Source: Streptomyces sp. PKU-EA00015 (lineage in GTDB: Bacteria > Actinomycetota > Actinomycetes > Streptomycetales > Streptomycetaceae). Taken from it: a stretch of DNA of 64,000 bases. The position numbers and the translations under genes are program-made. Under the pieces are notes generated by a model. The model saw only the letters and a program-made list of their open reading frames with translations. It was not told the DNA's origin and did not search any database. This document shows, piece by piece, positions 16,974 to 26,620 of this stretch (position 1 is the stretch's first letter; each line of letters begins with the position of its first letter). Where the stretch lies: assembly GCF_013387495.1 (NCBI RefSeq), contig NZ_JABZEE010000053.1:1-64000 (forward strand), read 5' to 3'.

Positions 16974-18440
16974 TCAGTCCCGGCCGGCTACTGCCTCACG
17001 ATTGTCCTGCTCCGTCGTTGCCGGACCGGTGTTGCGGGGGAGGACGGCGAGGGCGACGAGGACGCCGCCGACAACGACCACGGCGCCGATCGTCATGCCG
17101 AGTGCGTATCCGTCGTTGAGGGCTTCGAGGGTGCCGGTGTCGCCGGTACGTTCGTTGGCGGCGGTGCCGAGGGCGGCCAGTCCCAGGGCGGCGCCGACCT
17201 GGCGTGAGCTGTTGAGCAGGCCCGAGGCGGTGCCCGCCTCGTGGGCCGCGACACCCACGGTGGCGAGGGAGACCATGGGCGCGAGGCAGAGCCCGATTCC
17301 GATGCCGGCGACGATCGACTGGCCCAGGACGTCGGCGGTGAAGGAGCCGTCGGCACTCATCAGGCTGAACCAGGCGAACCCGGCCCCGGTCAGCAGCCCA
17401 CCGATCACCAGGATGACCCGGGGAGCGAGCCGGCTGCCGAGCTTGATGGCGAGCACCGATCCGACGACGACACTGATCGCGAACGGCAGGAACTCGACAC
17501 CGGTCCGCGCCGGACCACTTCCCAGAACACGCTGGAGGTAGAGGGACACGAAGTAGAAGGCCGACGCCATGGCGCCGCCGAGCAGGAGGATGAAGATGTT
17601 GGCGCCGGCGACCGAGCGGTTGCTGAACAGGCCGAGCCGGATGAGCGGGTCGCGGCGGGTGGTCTTCTCGACGTAGAGGAACACGGCCAGCAGGACGACG
17701 GCGATCGCCAGCGTCGTCAGGGTTTCCGACGAGGACCACGGGTGCTGGTCGGTACGGACGATGCCGAACACGAGCAGGCTCATTCCCGCAGTGGCCAGGA
17801 GGGCACCTAGTACGTCGGGGCGGCCGCGGCGGACCGCGGGCCCGTCGGCGGCGACGCGCCAGGTCAGGGCCAGCGCGACGGCGACCATCGGCACGTTGAC
17901 GAACATCACCCATTCCCAGCCGGCGTACTCGGTGAGTAGGCCGCCGATCAGAACACCGAAGGCGGCGCCGGCGGCGTTCATCGCGCTCCACACGCCGAAC
18001 GCCTTCACACGTTCCTTGCCGGACGGGAAGGTCGCGGTCAGCAGCGCCAGCGCGGCCGGTGCGAGAGCGGCGGCCCCGAGGCCCTGCACAGCGCGGGCGG
18101 CCACCAGATGGCCGGGTTCCGTCGCGAACCCGCCCACGAGAGAGGCGAGTCCGAACAGGGGCAGGCCGCTCATCATGAGTCGCTTGTGGCCGAACAGGTC
18201 GGCGACCTTGCCGCCCAGGAGGAGCAGCCCGCCGAAAGTGAGGGCGTAGGCGTGGATCACCCAGGTCAGGCCCAACTCGCTGAAGGCGAGACTGGCGCCG
18301 ATCTCCGGGAGTCCGACGTTCACGACCGACAGGTCCAGGGACACCATGAACTGCACGACGGCTACTGCGGCAAGGGTGAGCCCCGGCCGGGCGCCGCGAT
18401 CGGTGGGTGACGTTCCGTTTGCTAACTCCGTATTGGTCAC
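16974..18440 (-). CDS. MFS drug exporter, DHA2 (14-helix) family
   Basis: About 488 aa from GTG 18440, with many hydrophobic helices. Motif A-like GGKVADLFGHKRLMMSG between helices 2 and 3, the early VSLDLSVVNVGLPEIGASL and the mid-protein ISVVVGSVLAIKLGSRLAPR fit EmrB/QacA-type proton-coupled drug exporters. Longer starts to 18530 would add a charged region without a ribosome site. A TetR gene is divergent from it, the usual arrangement for exporter control. It probably exports the cluster product or gives self-resistance. Confidence 0.9.
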   Translation of the reverse strand: MTNTELANGTSPTDRGARPGLTLAAVAVVQFMVSLDLSVVNVGLPEIGASLAFSELGLTWVIHAYALTFGGLLLLGGKVADLFGHKRLMMSGLPLFGLASLVGGFATEPGHLVAARAVQGLGAAALAPAALALLTATFPSGKERVKAFGVWSAMNAAGAAFGVLIGGLLTEYAGWEWVMFVNVPMVAVALALTWRVAADGPAVRRGRPDVLGALLATAGMSLLVFGIVRTDQHPWSSSETLTTLAIAVVLLAVFLYVEKTTRRDPLIRLGLFSNRSVAGANIFILLLGGAMASAFYFVSLYLQRVLGSGPARTGVEFLPFAISVVVGSVLAIKLGSRLAPRVILVIGGLLTGAGFAWFSLMSADGSFTADVLGQSIVAGIGIGLCLAPMVSLATVGVAAHEAGTASGLLNSSRQVGAALGLAALGTAANERTGDTGTLEALNDGYALGMTIGAVVVVGGVLVALAVLPRNTGPATTEQDNREAVAGRD

Positions 18441-18647
18441 AGCAACCCAGTCCCTCTGTGTGCACTCGCGCCAGTAGAGTTTTCGAACTCGTTCTGAAAT
18501 TAACACCAGGACCAGCTCGATGTCGAGCACAGCGGTAGAAGTAGCAGGTGTTGGACGGTCCCGACGCCGTGATCACGCCATCCACCGCGACATCATCCGG
18601 CCCGTGACCAGCAGTTACGGGGAGAGCCCTTAGGGCATGATGGGGTG
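18441..18647. promoter_or_regulatory. Divergent promoter region between exporter and TetR genes
   Basis: The 207-nt spacer separates two divergent starts. A 14-nt inverted repeat, GCTCGA-TG-TCGAGC, lies at 18515-18528, about 75 nt from the exporter start. It is a candidate operator for the adjacent TetR protein; the assignment is inference from position and symmetry. Confidence 0.5.
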
Positions 18648-19343
18648 ATGCCTTCCAGCGCTCCGCACGGCCGCGTCGGCCGACCCCCTCTGACCTCCCG
18701 CCCGCAGATCCTGGCTGCGGCCCGTCAGCTCATCGACCGGGACGGCTGGGACAAGCTGACCATTCGTCGGCTGGCCGCCGAGATCGGCGTCGGGGCGACG
18801 ACCCTGTACCACCACGTGCGGGACAAGGAGGACTTGTTGCTTCTGCTGATCCACGAATACGCGGAGCAGATCGAGCGCCCCGACCTGCCCAGTGAGCCGC
18901 GGGAGCGCATCATCGCCGCAAGCACGGCGATGCACGACTCCCTCGCGGCATGGCCGTGGGCCGCGGAGGTCCTCACCACCGACGGGTTCATCCTCCGACT
19001 CGGCGACTCGGCCCTGTGGTTGGTCGAAGTCATCCTGGCCGGAGCCGTCGATCACGGATGCACGCCCGCACAATCCGTCTACGTCTTCCGGAGCATCTGG
19101 TACTACACGGTCGGCGAGATCCTCGTCCGCGCGCACTCCGCCCGCGCGAGGGCGGCCGGCGAGCTACCCGTCCCCCGGGATTTCGGCACCCTCGGCACAA
19201 CCCAACTGCCGAACCTGGCCGCCCTCAGCGATCAGTGGGCGCGGCTGGCCGGGCAGGACACCTACCCCATGGCGCTCCGCGCCTTGGTCGACGGACTGCT
19301 CGCACAAGTCACGCCGGCAACCCCACAGAGTCGACGTCACTGA
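18648..19343 (+). CDS. TetR-family repressor of the exporter
   Basis: 231 aa. A TetR N-terminal helix-turn-helix is clear: ILAAARQLIDRDGWDKLTIR, then EIGVGATTLYHHVRDKEDLL. The C-terminal half resembles the TetR/AcrR ligand-binding class with aromatic residues (FRSIWYYTVGEILVRAH). ATG 18648 is favoured; the overlapping GTG at 18645 would add one residue. Divergent from the DHA2 exporter, so it most likely represses that gene until the product or a mimic binds. Confidence 0.88.
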   Translation: MPSSAPHGRVGRPPLTSRPQILAAARQLIDRDGWDKLTIRRLAAEIGVGATTLYHHVRDKEDLLLLLIHEYAEQIERPDLPSEPRERIIAASTAMHDSLAAWPWAAEVLTTDGFILRLGDSALWLVEVILAGAVDHGCTPAQSVYVFRSIWYYTVGEILVRAHSARARAAGELPVPRDFGTLGTTQLPNLAALSDQWARLAGQDTYPMALRALVDGLLAQVTPATPQSRRH

Positions 19344-19663
19344 TCAGGGCGCACCGGATCGCTCCCGTCGGCAGGCCGGTGGTGAGGCCGCTCACGCCGC
19401 TGAGAGCGGTGTGGGCGGCGGTCATCCGGCACACGACACCGAGCCGGCGCACGGGTCGGCGAGGCCGTCCTGGACCTCCGAACCGCTCGACGCGCCACAC
19501 ACGCGAGCGCGGGCTGCTGTCCAGCCTGCGAAAGCACCTGGGTGATCCCAGCCCGGTACGTAACTCGTCCCCGAACGTCAGTTGCGACCAGGGCCAATCC
19601 TTCCACGCGGTCGAAACGAGCGTGTGGCCGCAGCACACCTACGAAGCCGTCGGGCGCGGGACG
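19344..19663. other. Intergenic stretch, no gene seen
   Basis: About 320 nt between the TetR gene and the terminator of the MMPL gene. Frames here are not codon-biased in the normal way and match nothing known. Confidence 0.4.
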
Positions 19664-19702
19664 CCGGCGGGGCGCGGGCCGTGTCGGCCCCCGCCCCGCC
19701 GG
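19664..19702 (-). terminator. Hairpin terminator after the MMPL gene
   Basis: A 17-bp stem (16 pairs matching) with a short GTGTC loop: left arm starts CCGGCGGGGCG, right arm ends CGCCCCGCCGG. It starts 14 nt beyond the stop of the minus-strand transporter gene. There is no long U tract, as is common in Streptomyces. Confidence 0.75.
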
Positions 19703-19716
19703 ATTCGTGCTGTGCG

Positions 19717-21978
19717 TCAGTCGTCGAGGCCGATCTTCTTGTGCAGGCGGGCGAGCGGCTGTGGGGCCCACCAGTTGGCACGGCCGGCCAGGCGCATGAA
19801 CGCCGGGACGAGGATGCCGCGCACCAGGGTGGCGTCGACGATCACGGCGAGCGCCAAGCCGATGCCGAGCAGCTTGAGCGGGGTCAGAGAGGAAGTGGCG
19901 AAGGAAAGCAGGACGGTGGCGATCAGGGCGGCGGCCGCGGTGACCAGCCGTCCGGTCCGCTCCAGGCCCCAGGCGACGGCGGAGATGTTGTCGCCGGTGC
20001 GGTGGTACTCCTCCTTGATCCTGGACAGGAGGAAGACCTCGTAGTCCATGGACAGGCCGAAGGCGACACAGAACATCAGGATCGGGGTGTCGATGTCGAG
20101 CATGCCGGTGACGGTGAAGTCGCCGACCAGCCAGCGCAGGTGTCCGTCCTGAAAGATGTACACCATCGCACCAAAGGTGGCCGTCAGGCTGAGCAGGTTC
20201 AGCACGATGGCCTTGACGGGGATGAGGAGGCTGCCGGTGAACAGGAACAGCAGCACCATCGTCGCCAGCGCGATGATGGCCAGGGCCCAGGGCAGTTTCT
20301 CACCGAGGGTCGCCTTGGAGTCCACCAGCAGCGCGGCCTGCCCGCCGACGAGCACGGTGTCCGGCGCCGGCTGCCCGCGCAGGGTATCGACCAGGTCCAT
20401 GCCCCGCGCGGAGTACGGCTCGGTGTCGGAGACCACCGACAGCCAGGTGCCACTGTCGGCCTTGAACCGCTCGGCGGCCGGGCCGGGCGGAGCGACCTGG
20501 GTTCCTTCACTGTAGGAGCCGGTCAGCGCGTCGACTCGCGTGATGCCGGGCACGGTGGACAGCTTCTTGGCGTAGTCCGCCACCTTGCCGGCTGCCGAGA
20601 CCGGGTCGATGTCGGGCAGGACCACGTTCAGGGGGGAGCCTTCCCGGTTGTCGAACTCCTCGCGCAGCACCTGGGCACCCTGGTACGCGGGGGAGCTCGC
20701 GGGCAGCACCCGGTCGTCGCTGTCACCGAACGCCGCCCGCATGAACGGCAGTCCCAGCGCCACGAGAACAGCCGCGACCGCGAGCGCGAACGGCAGAGGC
20801 CGACGCATGACCGCCATGGCCAGCTTGTGCCAGAACCCTGCCGTGTCGGTGGTGGCAGCGGCTGCCTTGGCGTTGCGGCGGAAGAGGCGCCGGACGTTGA
20901 GGGCGTCGATGCGGTGGCCGAGCACGGCCAGCAGCGCGGGCAGCACGACGACGGAGCCGAGCGCGGCGAGGATCACCACGGCGATGCCGGAGTAGGCGAA
21001 GGACCGCAGGTGGTACATGGGGAAGATGAGCATCGCCGACAGCGACACCGCGACCGTCAGCGCGGAGAACAGCACCGTCCGGCCCGCGGTGCGCACGGAT
21101 TCGGCGACCGCGTCGTGGACGCTGCGGCCACGGGCGAGTTCCTCACGGTAGCGGGTAACGATGAACAGGCTGTAGTCGATGGCCAGGCCCAGGCCGAGGG
21201 CGGTGGTGATGTTGACCGAGAACACCGAGACCTGGACGACCATGTCGAGCAGCCGCAGGATGACGAAGGAACCGATCACGGCCAGGATGCCGACCGCGAG
21301 GGGTGCGCTGGCGGCCACCACGCTGCCGAACACGAGCAGCAGGATGATCAGCACCAGCGGGCCGGACAGCATCTCGGCCCTCGTGAGATCTTCCTCGCTG
21401 AGCTTCTCGATCTCCATTCGTACGGCGGTCACGCCGGTCGCGGTGACCTTCAGCGGGCCCTGCTCGCCGACCGCGTCCGGCACGATCCGCGCCGCGGCCT
21501 TGCGGATCTGGTCCTCGTCCCCGGCCAGCCGCACCATGATCAGACCGGTGCGGCCATCCTGCGAACGGAGCGTGGGTGCCTTGTCGAGCGTCCAGTACGA
21601 CGCTGCCTGCACCACGCCCGGCTCCTTGGCCAGGCGTTCGGTCAGCGCCGTCGCCTCGCTCGTGACTTCAGGGCTGTCGATGCTGGTGCCGACGGCAGCG
21701 ATGAACACCAGGTGCGGGGATCCGCCCTCGAAGCGGGTGTTGAGCAGTTCGTCGGCGCGGGCCGACTCCGAGGACGGGACGGTGATGCCGCCCTCCGACA
21801 GGCGGCTCTCCACATCGGAACCGAAAGGTACAGCGACAACCAGCGCCGCCAACGTGACCAGAAGGACCAGAATCCGGCGCCGGGCCAGCCAGCGGCCCAA
21901 CGCGGCCAAGCCCTTCGGGGGAACCGGCGCTGTGGTCTTGGGCGGCGTCTCGATGCGGACAGTGGATTGGGAACTCAC
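19717..21978 (-). CDS. MMPL/RND-family transporter
   Basis: 753 aa from GTG 21978, preceded by GGAGGAG. Two repeated halves, each with a large extracellular loop after the first helix, then a helix bundle. The signatures LGLAIDYSLFIVTRYREE and FGLSMDYEVFLLSRIKEE mark the MMPL family of proton-driven lipid and antibiotic exporters. The ActII-3-type members export secondary metabolites. The two-component genes lie just upstream on the same strand and may control it. Substrate unknown. Confidence 0.92.
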   Translation of the reverse strand: MSSQSTVRIETPPKTTAPVPPKGLAALGRWLARRRILVLLVTLAALVVAVPFGSDVESRLSEGGITVPSSESARADELLNTRFEGGSPHLVFIAAVGTSIDSPEVTSEATALTERLAKEPGVVQAASYWTLDKAPTLRSQDGRTGLIMVRLAGDEDQIRKAAARIVPDAVGEQGPLKVTATGVTAVRMEIEKLSEEDLTRAEMLSGPLVLIILLLVFGSVVAASAPLAVGILAVIGSFVILRLLDMVVQVSVFSVNITTALGLGLAIDYSLFIVTRYREELARGRSVHDAVAESVRTAGRTVLFSALTVAVSLSAMLIFPMYHLRSFAYSGIAVVILAALGSVVVLPALLAVLGHRIDALNVRRLFRRNAKAAAATTDTAGFWHKLAMAVMRRPLPFALAVAAVLVALGLPFMRAAFGDSDDRVLPASSPAYQGAQVLREEFDNREGSPLNVVLPDIDPVSAAGKVADYAKKLSTVPGITRVDALTGSYSEGTQVAPPGPAAERFKADSGTWLSVVSDTEPYSARGMDLVDTLRGQPAPDTVLVGGQAALLVDSKATLGEKLPWALAIIALATMVLLFLFTGSLLIPVKAIVLNLLSLTATFGAMVYIFQDGHLRWLVGDFTVTGMLDIDTPILMFCVAFGLSMDYEVFLLSRIKEEYHRTGDNISAVAWGLERTGRLVTAAAALIATVLLSFATSSLTPLKLLGIGLALAVIVDATLVRGILVPAFMRLAGRANWWAPQPLARLHKKIGLDD

Positions 21979-22165
21979 GTCTCCTCCTCGGAGGTGAGAT
22001 AAGGGGAGCGGCCCCCTGGAGCCGCGTGCATAAGGGGATAAAGGCCGGAAAAACGGCGGCCGGACGGGCGTACCGCGCATGGCGGTGCCGCGCGTCAGCG
22101 TAGGAACGCCCGCTGCAGCGGTCAGGCAGGGCGGATGCAGAGGAGATGCAGGCCCGGAAGTGAGA

Positions 22166-23572
22166 TCACCCCCGCCTGCTGGGCAGGGCCACGGATGGGA
22201 GGTGCCCCCAGGCCGGCAGGCGCACCTCGGCGTGCAGCCCCCCGCCAGGAGCCTCCTGCAGGAGGACGTGACCGTTGTTCGCCCGGGCGAGACTGGCGGC
22301 GATGGCCAGTCCCAGTCCGGATCCCTCACCGGTGGCGACCTTGGCCCCGCGCCAGAAGCGGCCGCAGGCACGCCCCCTTTCCGCAGGGCTCATTCCGGGA
22401 CCGGCGTCGATGCACTGCACCGCCACCATCCCCCCGTCCTCGACCACGCGCACGCGGACCGTCGTGCCGGCTGGCGCCATGCGCAGGGCGTTGTCGAGAA
22501 ACACGTCGAGGATCTGATCGACGGTGCTGGCGGCCGCCGACGCCACGAGGTCCCCCTCGCCGTCGATGGTCAGGGCGATGCCCCTGGGCTCCGCCACCAG
22601 CCGCCAGGACGCCACCCGTTCCTCGGCGACCGCCAGCACGTCCACGGCTTCGGCGGCCTGGGCGCCGGACTCCGACCGGGCCAGGAGCAGCAGAGCGTTG
22701 AGGATGCCGGCCATCCGGTCCACCTCGCCGAGCGCCTGCTCCAGCCCGCGACTTCCATCCGGCTCGATGTGGGGTTCCAGGTTCTCCAGGCGTAGCCGCA
22801 GCGCCACCAGCGGGGACCTGAGTTGGTGGGCGGCGTCGGAGACGAACGACTTCTGCACCGTGACCTGGTGCTGAACCTGTTCGGCCAGGTGGTTGAAGGT
22901 CTCCGCGAGGACCCGGAGATCCGGCGGGCCAAGATGGACCGGCACGCGAGCGGTGTGGTCCCCGGCGGCGAACCGGCGCGCCGCGGCCTCCAGATAACGC
23001 ACGGGGCGCAGAATCCAGCGCGCCAGCGGCTCGGCCAGGAACCCGCTCGTCGCCAGTGCAAGGGCCCCGATCACAGCGACCACGACCCAGATCGTCCACT
23101 GCTTCAGCTCCAGATCGTCCAGGGCCGAGCACACCACGACGATGCCGACGAGTGTGCCGTGGTCGATGGCGGGCACCGCCACGATCAGTTCCTGGGTGAA
23201 CGTGGACAACTGCCGGTCGGAGGAGTCCGTGGACTGACCCTCCAGGGCCGCCCGAACCACCTTGTGCTGCGCGAGTTCTCCCGGTGACAGCCGGCACAGC
23301 GCCCCCCCCACCGACTGCCCCTGGGCGTCGAGGATGTGTGCGCGGGCACCGGTACGGTCCTGATACTCGGCGATCCGCTGGCGCAGCCCCGCCCGTTCAC
23401 CATGCGTGAGGGCCTCCACCGCGGCGGGGGCGAGCTCACGTGCTTCCGAGGCCCGCGTATGCGCCAGTTCCCGCAGCGCCTCGTCGCTGCGCTGCACGGC
23501 CAGTGGCAGTCCCAGGACGGTGACCACCACGACCGGTAACGCGACCAACGCAGCCACCAGATGACGCCGCAC
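22166..23572 (-). CDS. Two-component sensor histidine kinase
   Basis: 468 aa. An N-terminal helix, an extracellular sensor region of about 125 aa and a second helix (WTIWVVVAVIGALALATSG) precede a HAMP-like linker. The phospho-accepting His is in SDAAHQLRSPL, the N box in DNALRMAP, and the G boxes are DAGPGM and GSGLGLAI. It lies downstream of the response regulator gene on the same strand, with an 88-nt gap. Its partner is the regulator at 23661. The signal is unknown. Confidence 0.92.
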   Translation of the reverse strand: MRRHLVAALVALPVVVVTVLGLPLAVQRSDEALRELAHTRASEARELAPAAVEALTHGERAGLRQRIAEYQDRTGARAHILDAQGQSVGGALCRLSPGELAQHKVVRAALEGQSTDSSDRQLSTFTQELIVAVPAIDHGTLVGIVVVCSALDDLELKQWTIWVVVAVIGALALATSGFLAEPLARWILRPVRYLEAAARRFAAGDHTARVPVHLGPPDLRVLAETFNHLAEQVQHQVTVQKSFVSDAAHQLRSPLVALRLRLENLEPHIEPDGSRGLEQALGEVDRMAGILNALLLLARSESGAQAAEAVDVLAVAEERVASWRLVAEPRGIALTIDGEGDLVASAAASTVDQILDVFLDNALRMAPAGTTVRVRVVEDGGMVAVQCIDAGPGMSPAERGRACGRFWRGAKVATGEGSGLGLAIAASLARANNGHVLLQEAPGGGLHAEVRLPAWGHLPSVALPSRRG

Positions 23573-23660
23573 ACCAGATTCCCCCCATCAATCCCACCCT
23601 GTCCCCGCCCTGGTTCCTGCCCTGTGGCCCCCGCCGGTCACATCGGTGTGCTGATCACTG

Positions 23661-24350
23661 CTAGACGGGCAGGGCCAGCCGGAAACCCACGCCCCGCACC
23701 GAGTGGATCCACTCCCGCCCGCCGAGCTTGGACCGCAACGAACCTATGTGGACATCCAGCGTGCGGGTCGAACCGTGCCAATTGGAATCCCACACCTCGT
23801 TGATCAGGTCCTCCCTCCCGTGTACCGCGCCGGCATCCACCAGAAGAGCTGCCAGCAGATCGAACTCACGGCGCGTCAGGTGTACCGGCCTTCCGTCCAT
23901 CTGCACCTGGCGCGTCCGCATGTCCACTGACAGCGGCCCGAACACGTAGAGCTCACCCGCACCCCCGGCGCCGCTGTGCGCCCGTGCGGGAGCGGACGCG
24001 TGTACCCGGCGGGCGACCGCGTCCATCCGCGCCAACAACTCACGCATGCTGTACGGCTTGACCAGGTAGTCGTCCGCGCCCGCCTGGAACAGCAGAACCC
24101 GGTCGAGCTCCTGGGCCCGGGCCGTCACCGCGATGATCGGCACGGTCGACTTCTCCCGGATGCGCCGGCAGACCTCCTGCCCGTCCAGGTCGGGCAGTCC
24201 CAGATCCAGTAGGACGAACTCGGTGCACAGCGCGGCCTTCAGCGCCTCGGTCCCGCTGCCGACCCAGTCGACGGCATGGCCGAACCGCTGTAACGCCTCT
24301 GTCAGTGCCTCGGCGATCCGCGTGTCATCTTCCACCACGAGCACCTGCAT
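23661..24350 (-). CDS. OmpR/PhoB-family response regulator
   Basis: 229 aa from ATG 24350; a GTG at 24395 would add 15 residues ahead of the receiver domain. The receiver has VVEDDTR, the phospho-acceptor Asp in LLDLGLPDLDG and the Lys in DDYLVKPYS. The C-terminal winged helix contains LTRREFDLLAALL and TLDVHIGSLRSKLG. It probably acts with the adjacent kinase and may control the MMPL transporter gene downstream. Confidence 0.92.
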   Translation of the reverse strand: MQVLVVEDDTRIAEALTEALQRFGHAVDWVGSGTEALKAALCTEFVLLDLGLPDLDGQEVCRRIREKSTVPIIAVTARAQELDRVLLFQAGADDYLVKPYSMRELLARMDAVARRVHASAPARAHSGAGGAGELYVFGPLSVDMRTRQVQMDGRPVHLTRREFDLLAALLVDAGAVHGREDLINEVWDSNWHGSTRTLDVHIGSLRSKLGGREWIHSVRGVGFRLALPV

Positions 24351-24920
24351 CTCTGCACCCCCGGTTGCAGTGGAGCCGTCCCCCTGACCGCTCACGCAAC
24401 GCCCGAATGCTACCGGTCTGATCGCGATTAGGGCACACGTTCATCGACTGTCGACGATTCAAGGCCGGGCCCCCCGGCGCTCTCAACAGGCGGCGTTCAG
24501 CCCCTGGCTGTAGAGATCGATCGAAGAGGATGCCCGGCTGTTCGCGGTCGTACGCCCTGGAGTTCGTGCGCATGTTCCTCTGGCACATCGAGCGGTTCAG
24601 GGACGGGTGTCGGACGGACGCACATGCCGGAAAAGCAGGTTTTAGCGTGAAGTCGCAGGTCATAGTGCCGGAGTGGGTGGGGAATGGAGGGTTCGTACCG
24701 GTTGCGAGCGTGATCGCCGGGAGGTGATGTCGGTCAGCGCCGGACCTCGGCCTCGTCGGCACGAGGAGCGCGCGCAGGCATGTGCGACAGGTGGGGCATT
24801 CATGCGGACCTTGGTGGGGATTCGCCAATTCTTCAGGTCGGCGAAGCCGAATTCGTTCGCCGTGCGCTCCCGGCTGGCCAACCGGTTTGACTCCGGCGGT
24901 GTCCCGGGCTCCAGACAGTT
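24351..24920. other. Intergenic stretch, no gene seen
   Basis: About 570 nt. It contains the upstream region of the response regulator gene. Short frames are present but none resembles a known protein. Confidence 0.4.
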
Positions 24921-25796
24921 TCATCGACCGTCCGTTTCCGCGGTGCATGCGCCTCGGCGCCGGAACGGCTCCGACAGCTGCGCCAGGTACTCCGACGGAT
25001 AGCCGGGCTTGGCTGCGATGCCCAGGTCCCGCGTGGAGAACCGCCGGCCGGGGTCGAAGGAGTACGTACCGAGCATCCGGTCCCACATCAGGGTGAAGAG
25101 GCCGAAGTTCACGTCGCCGACACCGGCCCACTTCAGGTGGTGGAAGCGGTGGCCTTCGTTCAACGACAGCACGGACCGCAGCGGCCCCACGCGATAGTCG
25201 GCGTTGGAGTGCTGCAGGAGCAGCTGGACGGCGACGGCCAGTGCCAGGGCCGCGGCGACGTCAACCGGCATCCCGATGACGAGGAGAGGAGCGACCCCGA
25301 CGGCCAGCTCCACGCTCTGGTGCACGGGATGCTTCATCAGACCGTTGAAGCCGTAGAAGCGCTTCACCGAGTGGTGCACCGCGTGGAACCGCCACAGCAG
25401 GCCTACCTTGTGGCTCGCGAAGTGCACCAGGGTGATGCCGGCATCGGCCACCAGCACCGCCAGCAGCACCTGAAGTACGAAGGGCCACGAGGAGGGCCAC
25501 ACGTCCACGGCCGTGACGAGACCGGCAAGCAGCGGCAACGATGCGACGCTCGCGAGGATGAGCGTCTCGTTCACGAACGCGTGGGCGACATCTCGGCGGC
25601 GATCGGCCATGGGGGAGTTCCACTCCACCGCATAGGGCAACAGCCGTTCCGCCATGAACGAGGCCGTCACGGCGACAGCCAACAGAGCGAGCAGCCACGC
25701 CTTCGACGCGCCGGCGCCCGCCAGCACGATACCTGCCCCGTTCACGCCGACCAGCAGCAGCGGGGCGTATGCGTACTGGATGAGGAGGCTGACCAT
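24921..25796 (-). CDS. Sterol desaturase / fatty acid hydroxylase family membrane protein
   Basis: 291 aa from ATG 25796. Several membrane helices are followed by the di-iron histidine clusters of this family: HFASH, HAVHHS and GHRFHHL, plus HSNADYR. It differs from the family member in the biosynthetic cluster (5901) in length and His spacing. Known relatives hydroxylate fatty acids, sterols or carotenoids. A same-strand AraC gene lies 47 nt upstream and may regulate it. Confidence 0.85.
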   Translation of the reverse strand: MVSLLIQYAYAPLLLVGVNGAGIVLAGAGASKAWLLALLAVAVTASFMAERLLPYAVEWNSPMADRRRDVAHAFVNETLILASVASLPLLAGLVTAVDVWPSSWPFVLQVLLAVLVADAGITLVHFASHKVGLLWRFHAVHHSVKRFYGFNGLMKHPVHQSVELAVGVAPLLVIGMPVDVAAALALAVAVQLLLQHSNADYRVGPLRSVLSLNEGHRFHHLKWAGVGDVNFGLFTLMWDRMLGTYSFDPGRRFSTRDLGIAAKPGYPSEYLAQLSEPFRRRGACTAETDGR

Positions 25797-25843
25797 GCCA
25801 CCAGCGTGCGCTCCCCGCGCCGCCACCGGCTTGGACGAATCCG

Positions 25844-26620
25844 CTATCTTTCCCCGAGTCCGGCCTCCGGCGTTGTCGCCGTGGCGGAATCCTGCCATCG
25901 AACGCCGCGCAGCAGCTCCGAGGGCGCCAGCCCGAACATCTCGTGCATGACCCGGGTGAGGTGCGAACTGTCGGAGAATCCCGAGTCGTTCGCGGCTCGG
26001 GTCAGTGTCGCCCCGGCACGGACGAGTTCGATGGCGCGGCGCAGGCGCGCCCAACGCAGGTAGGTCGGGAAGGACATGCCGACCTCCTGCGCGAAGAGGT
26101 GCCCGAGCCGGCTGGGGGAGATCATTGCGGCAGCGGCCACTTCCTCCAGACGGACCGGTCCGCCGAGAAGCGACTGAGTGTGGGCGATCGCCGCACGCAC
26201 GGCGGGATGAGTGTCACCGACCGCATGGCGCCTGACCAGTGCCGGTGACAGATCTCCCAGCCGACGCGCGGCACCTTCCTCTCCCGGTTCTCCCGGCGGC
26301 TCAGCCCATACCCAGTCGGCGACCCGGTCACCCACAGCCGGATGGGACTGTACGACGCGGCCGACAAGGGAATCCGCGTCGCAGTACACGAGAGTTCCCC
26401 AAGCGTCGACAGCGCGGACTTCGTGCACCGCCCGAGTGGGAATCACCGCACCACGGACCGAACGGCCGTGACCGTAGCCGTCGATCAACTCGACCGTGCC
26501 GGACGTGACGATCACGATCTGCACAGCGGCATGAGCATGCGCATGAGTTGTCCCGATCTGTCCCCGGAACGTGAGCCGCCCGGGTTCCAGGCTCACCGTG
26601 CCGTTCCACTTCTGCGTCAC
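25844..26620 (-). CDS. AraC-family regulator with cupin sensor
   Basis: About 258 aa from GTG 26620 (GTG 26629, GTG 26638 and longer starts are possible). The N-terminal half is a cupin-like sensor domain (THAHAHAAVQIVIVTSG). The C-terminal half holds two AraC helix-turn-helices (LEEVAAAAMISPSRLGHLF and LTRAANDSGFSDSSHLTRVM). It lies upstream of and parallel to the hydroxylase gene at 24921. The inducer is unknown. Confidence 0.87.
   Translation of the reverse strand: MTQKWNGTVSLEPGRLTFRGQIGTTHAHAHAAVQIVIVTSGTVELIDGYGHGRSVRGAVIPTRAVHEVRAVDAWGTLVYCDADSLVGRVVQSHPAVGDRVADWVWAEPPGEPGEEGAARRLGDLSPALVRRHAVGDTHPAVRAAIAHTQSLLGGPVRLEEVAAAAMISPSRLGHLFAQEVGMSFPTYLRWARLRRAIELVRAGATLTRAANDSGFSDSSHLTRVMHEMFGLAPSELLRGVRWQDSATATTPEAGLGER

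Noticed and set aside
19582..22002. Long plus-strand frame opposite the MMPL gene
   Set aside because: Low-complexity Gly/Asp/Arg/His text; the minus strand encodes an obvious transporter.
24530..24727. 65-codon plus-strand frame in the gap before the hydroxylase gene
   Set aside because: Codon use is unlike neighbours and nothing similar is known to me.
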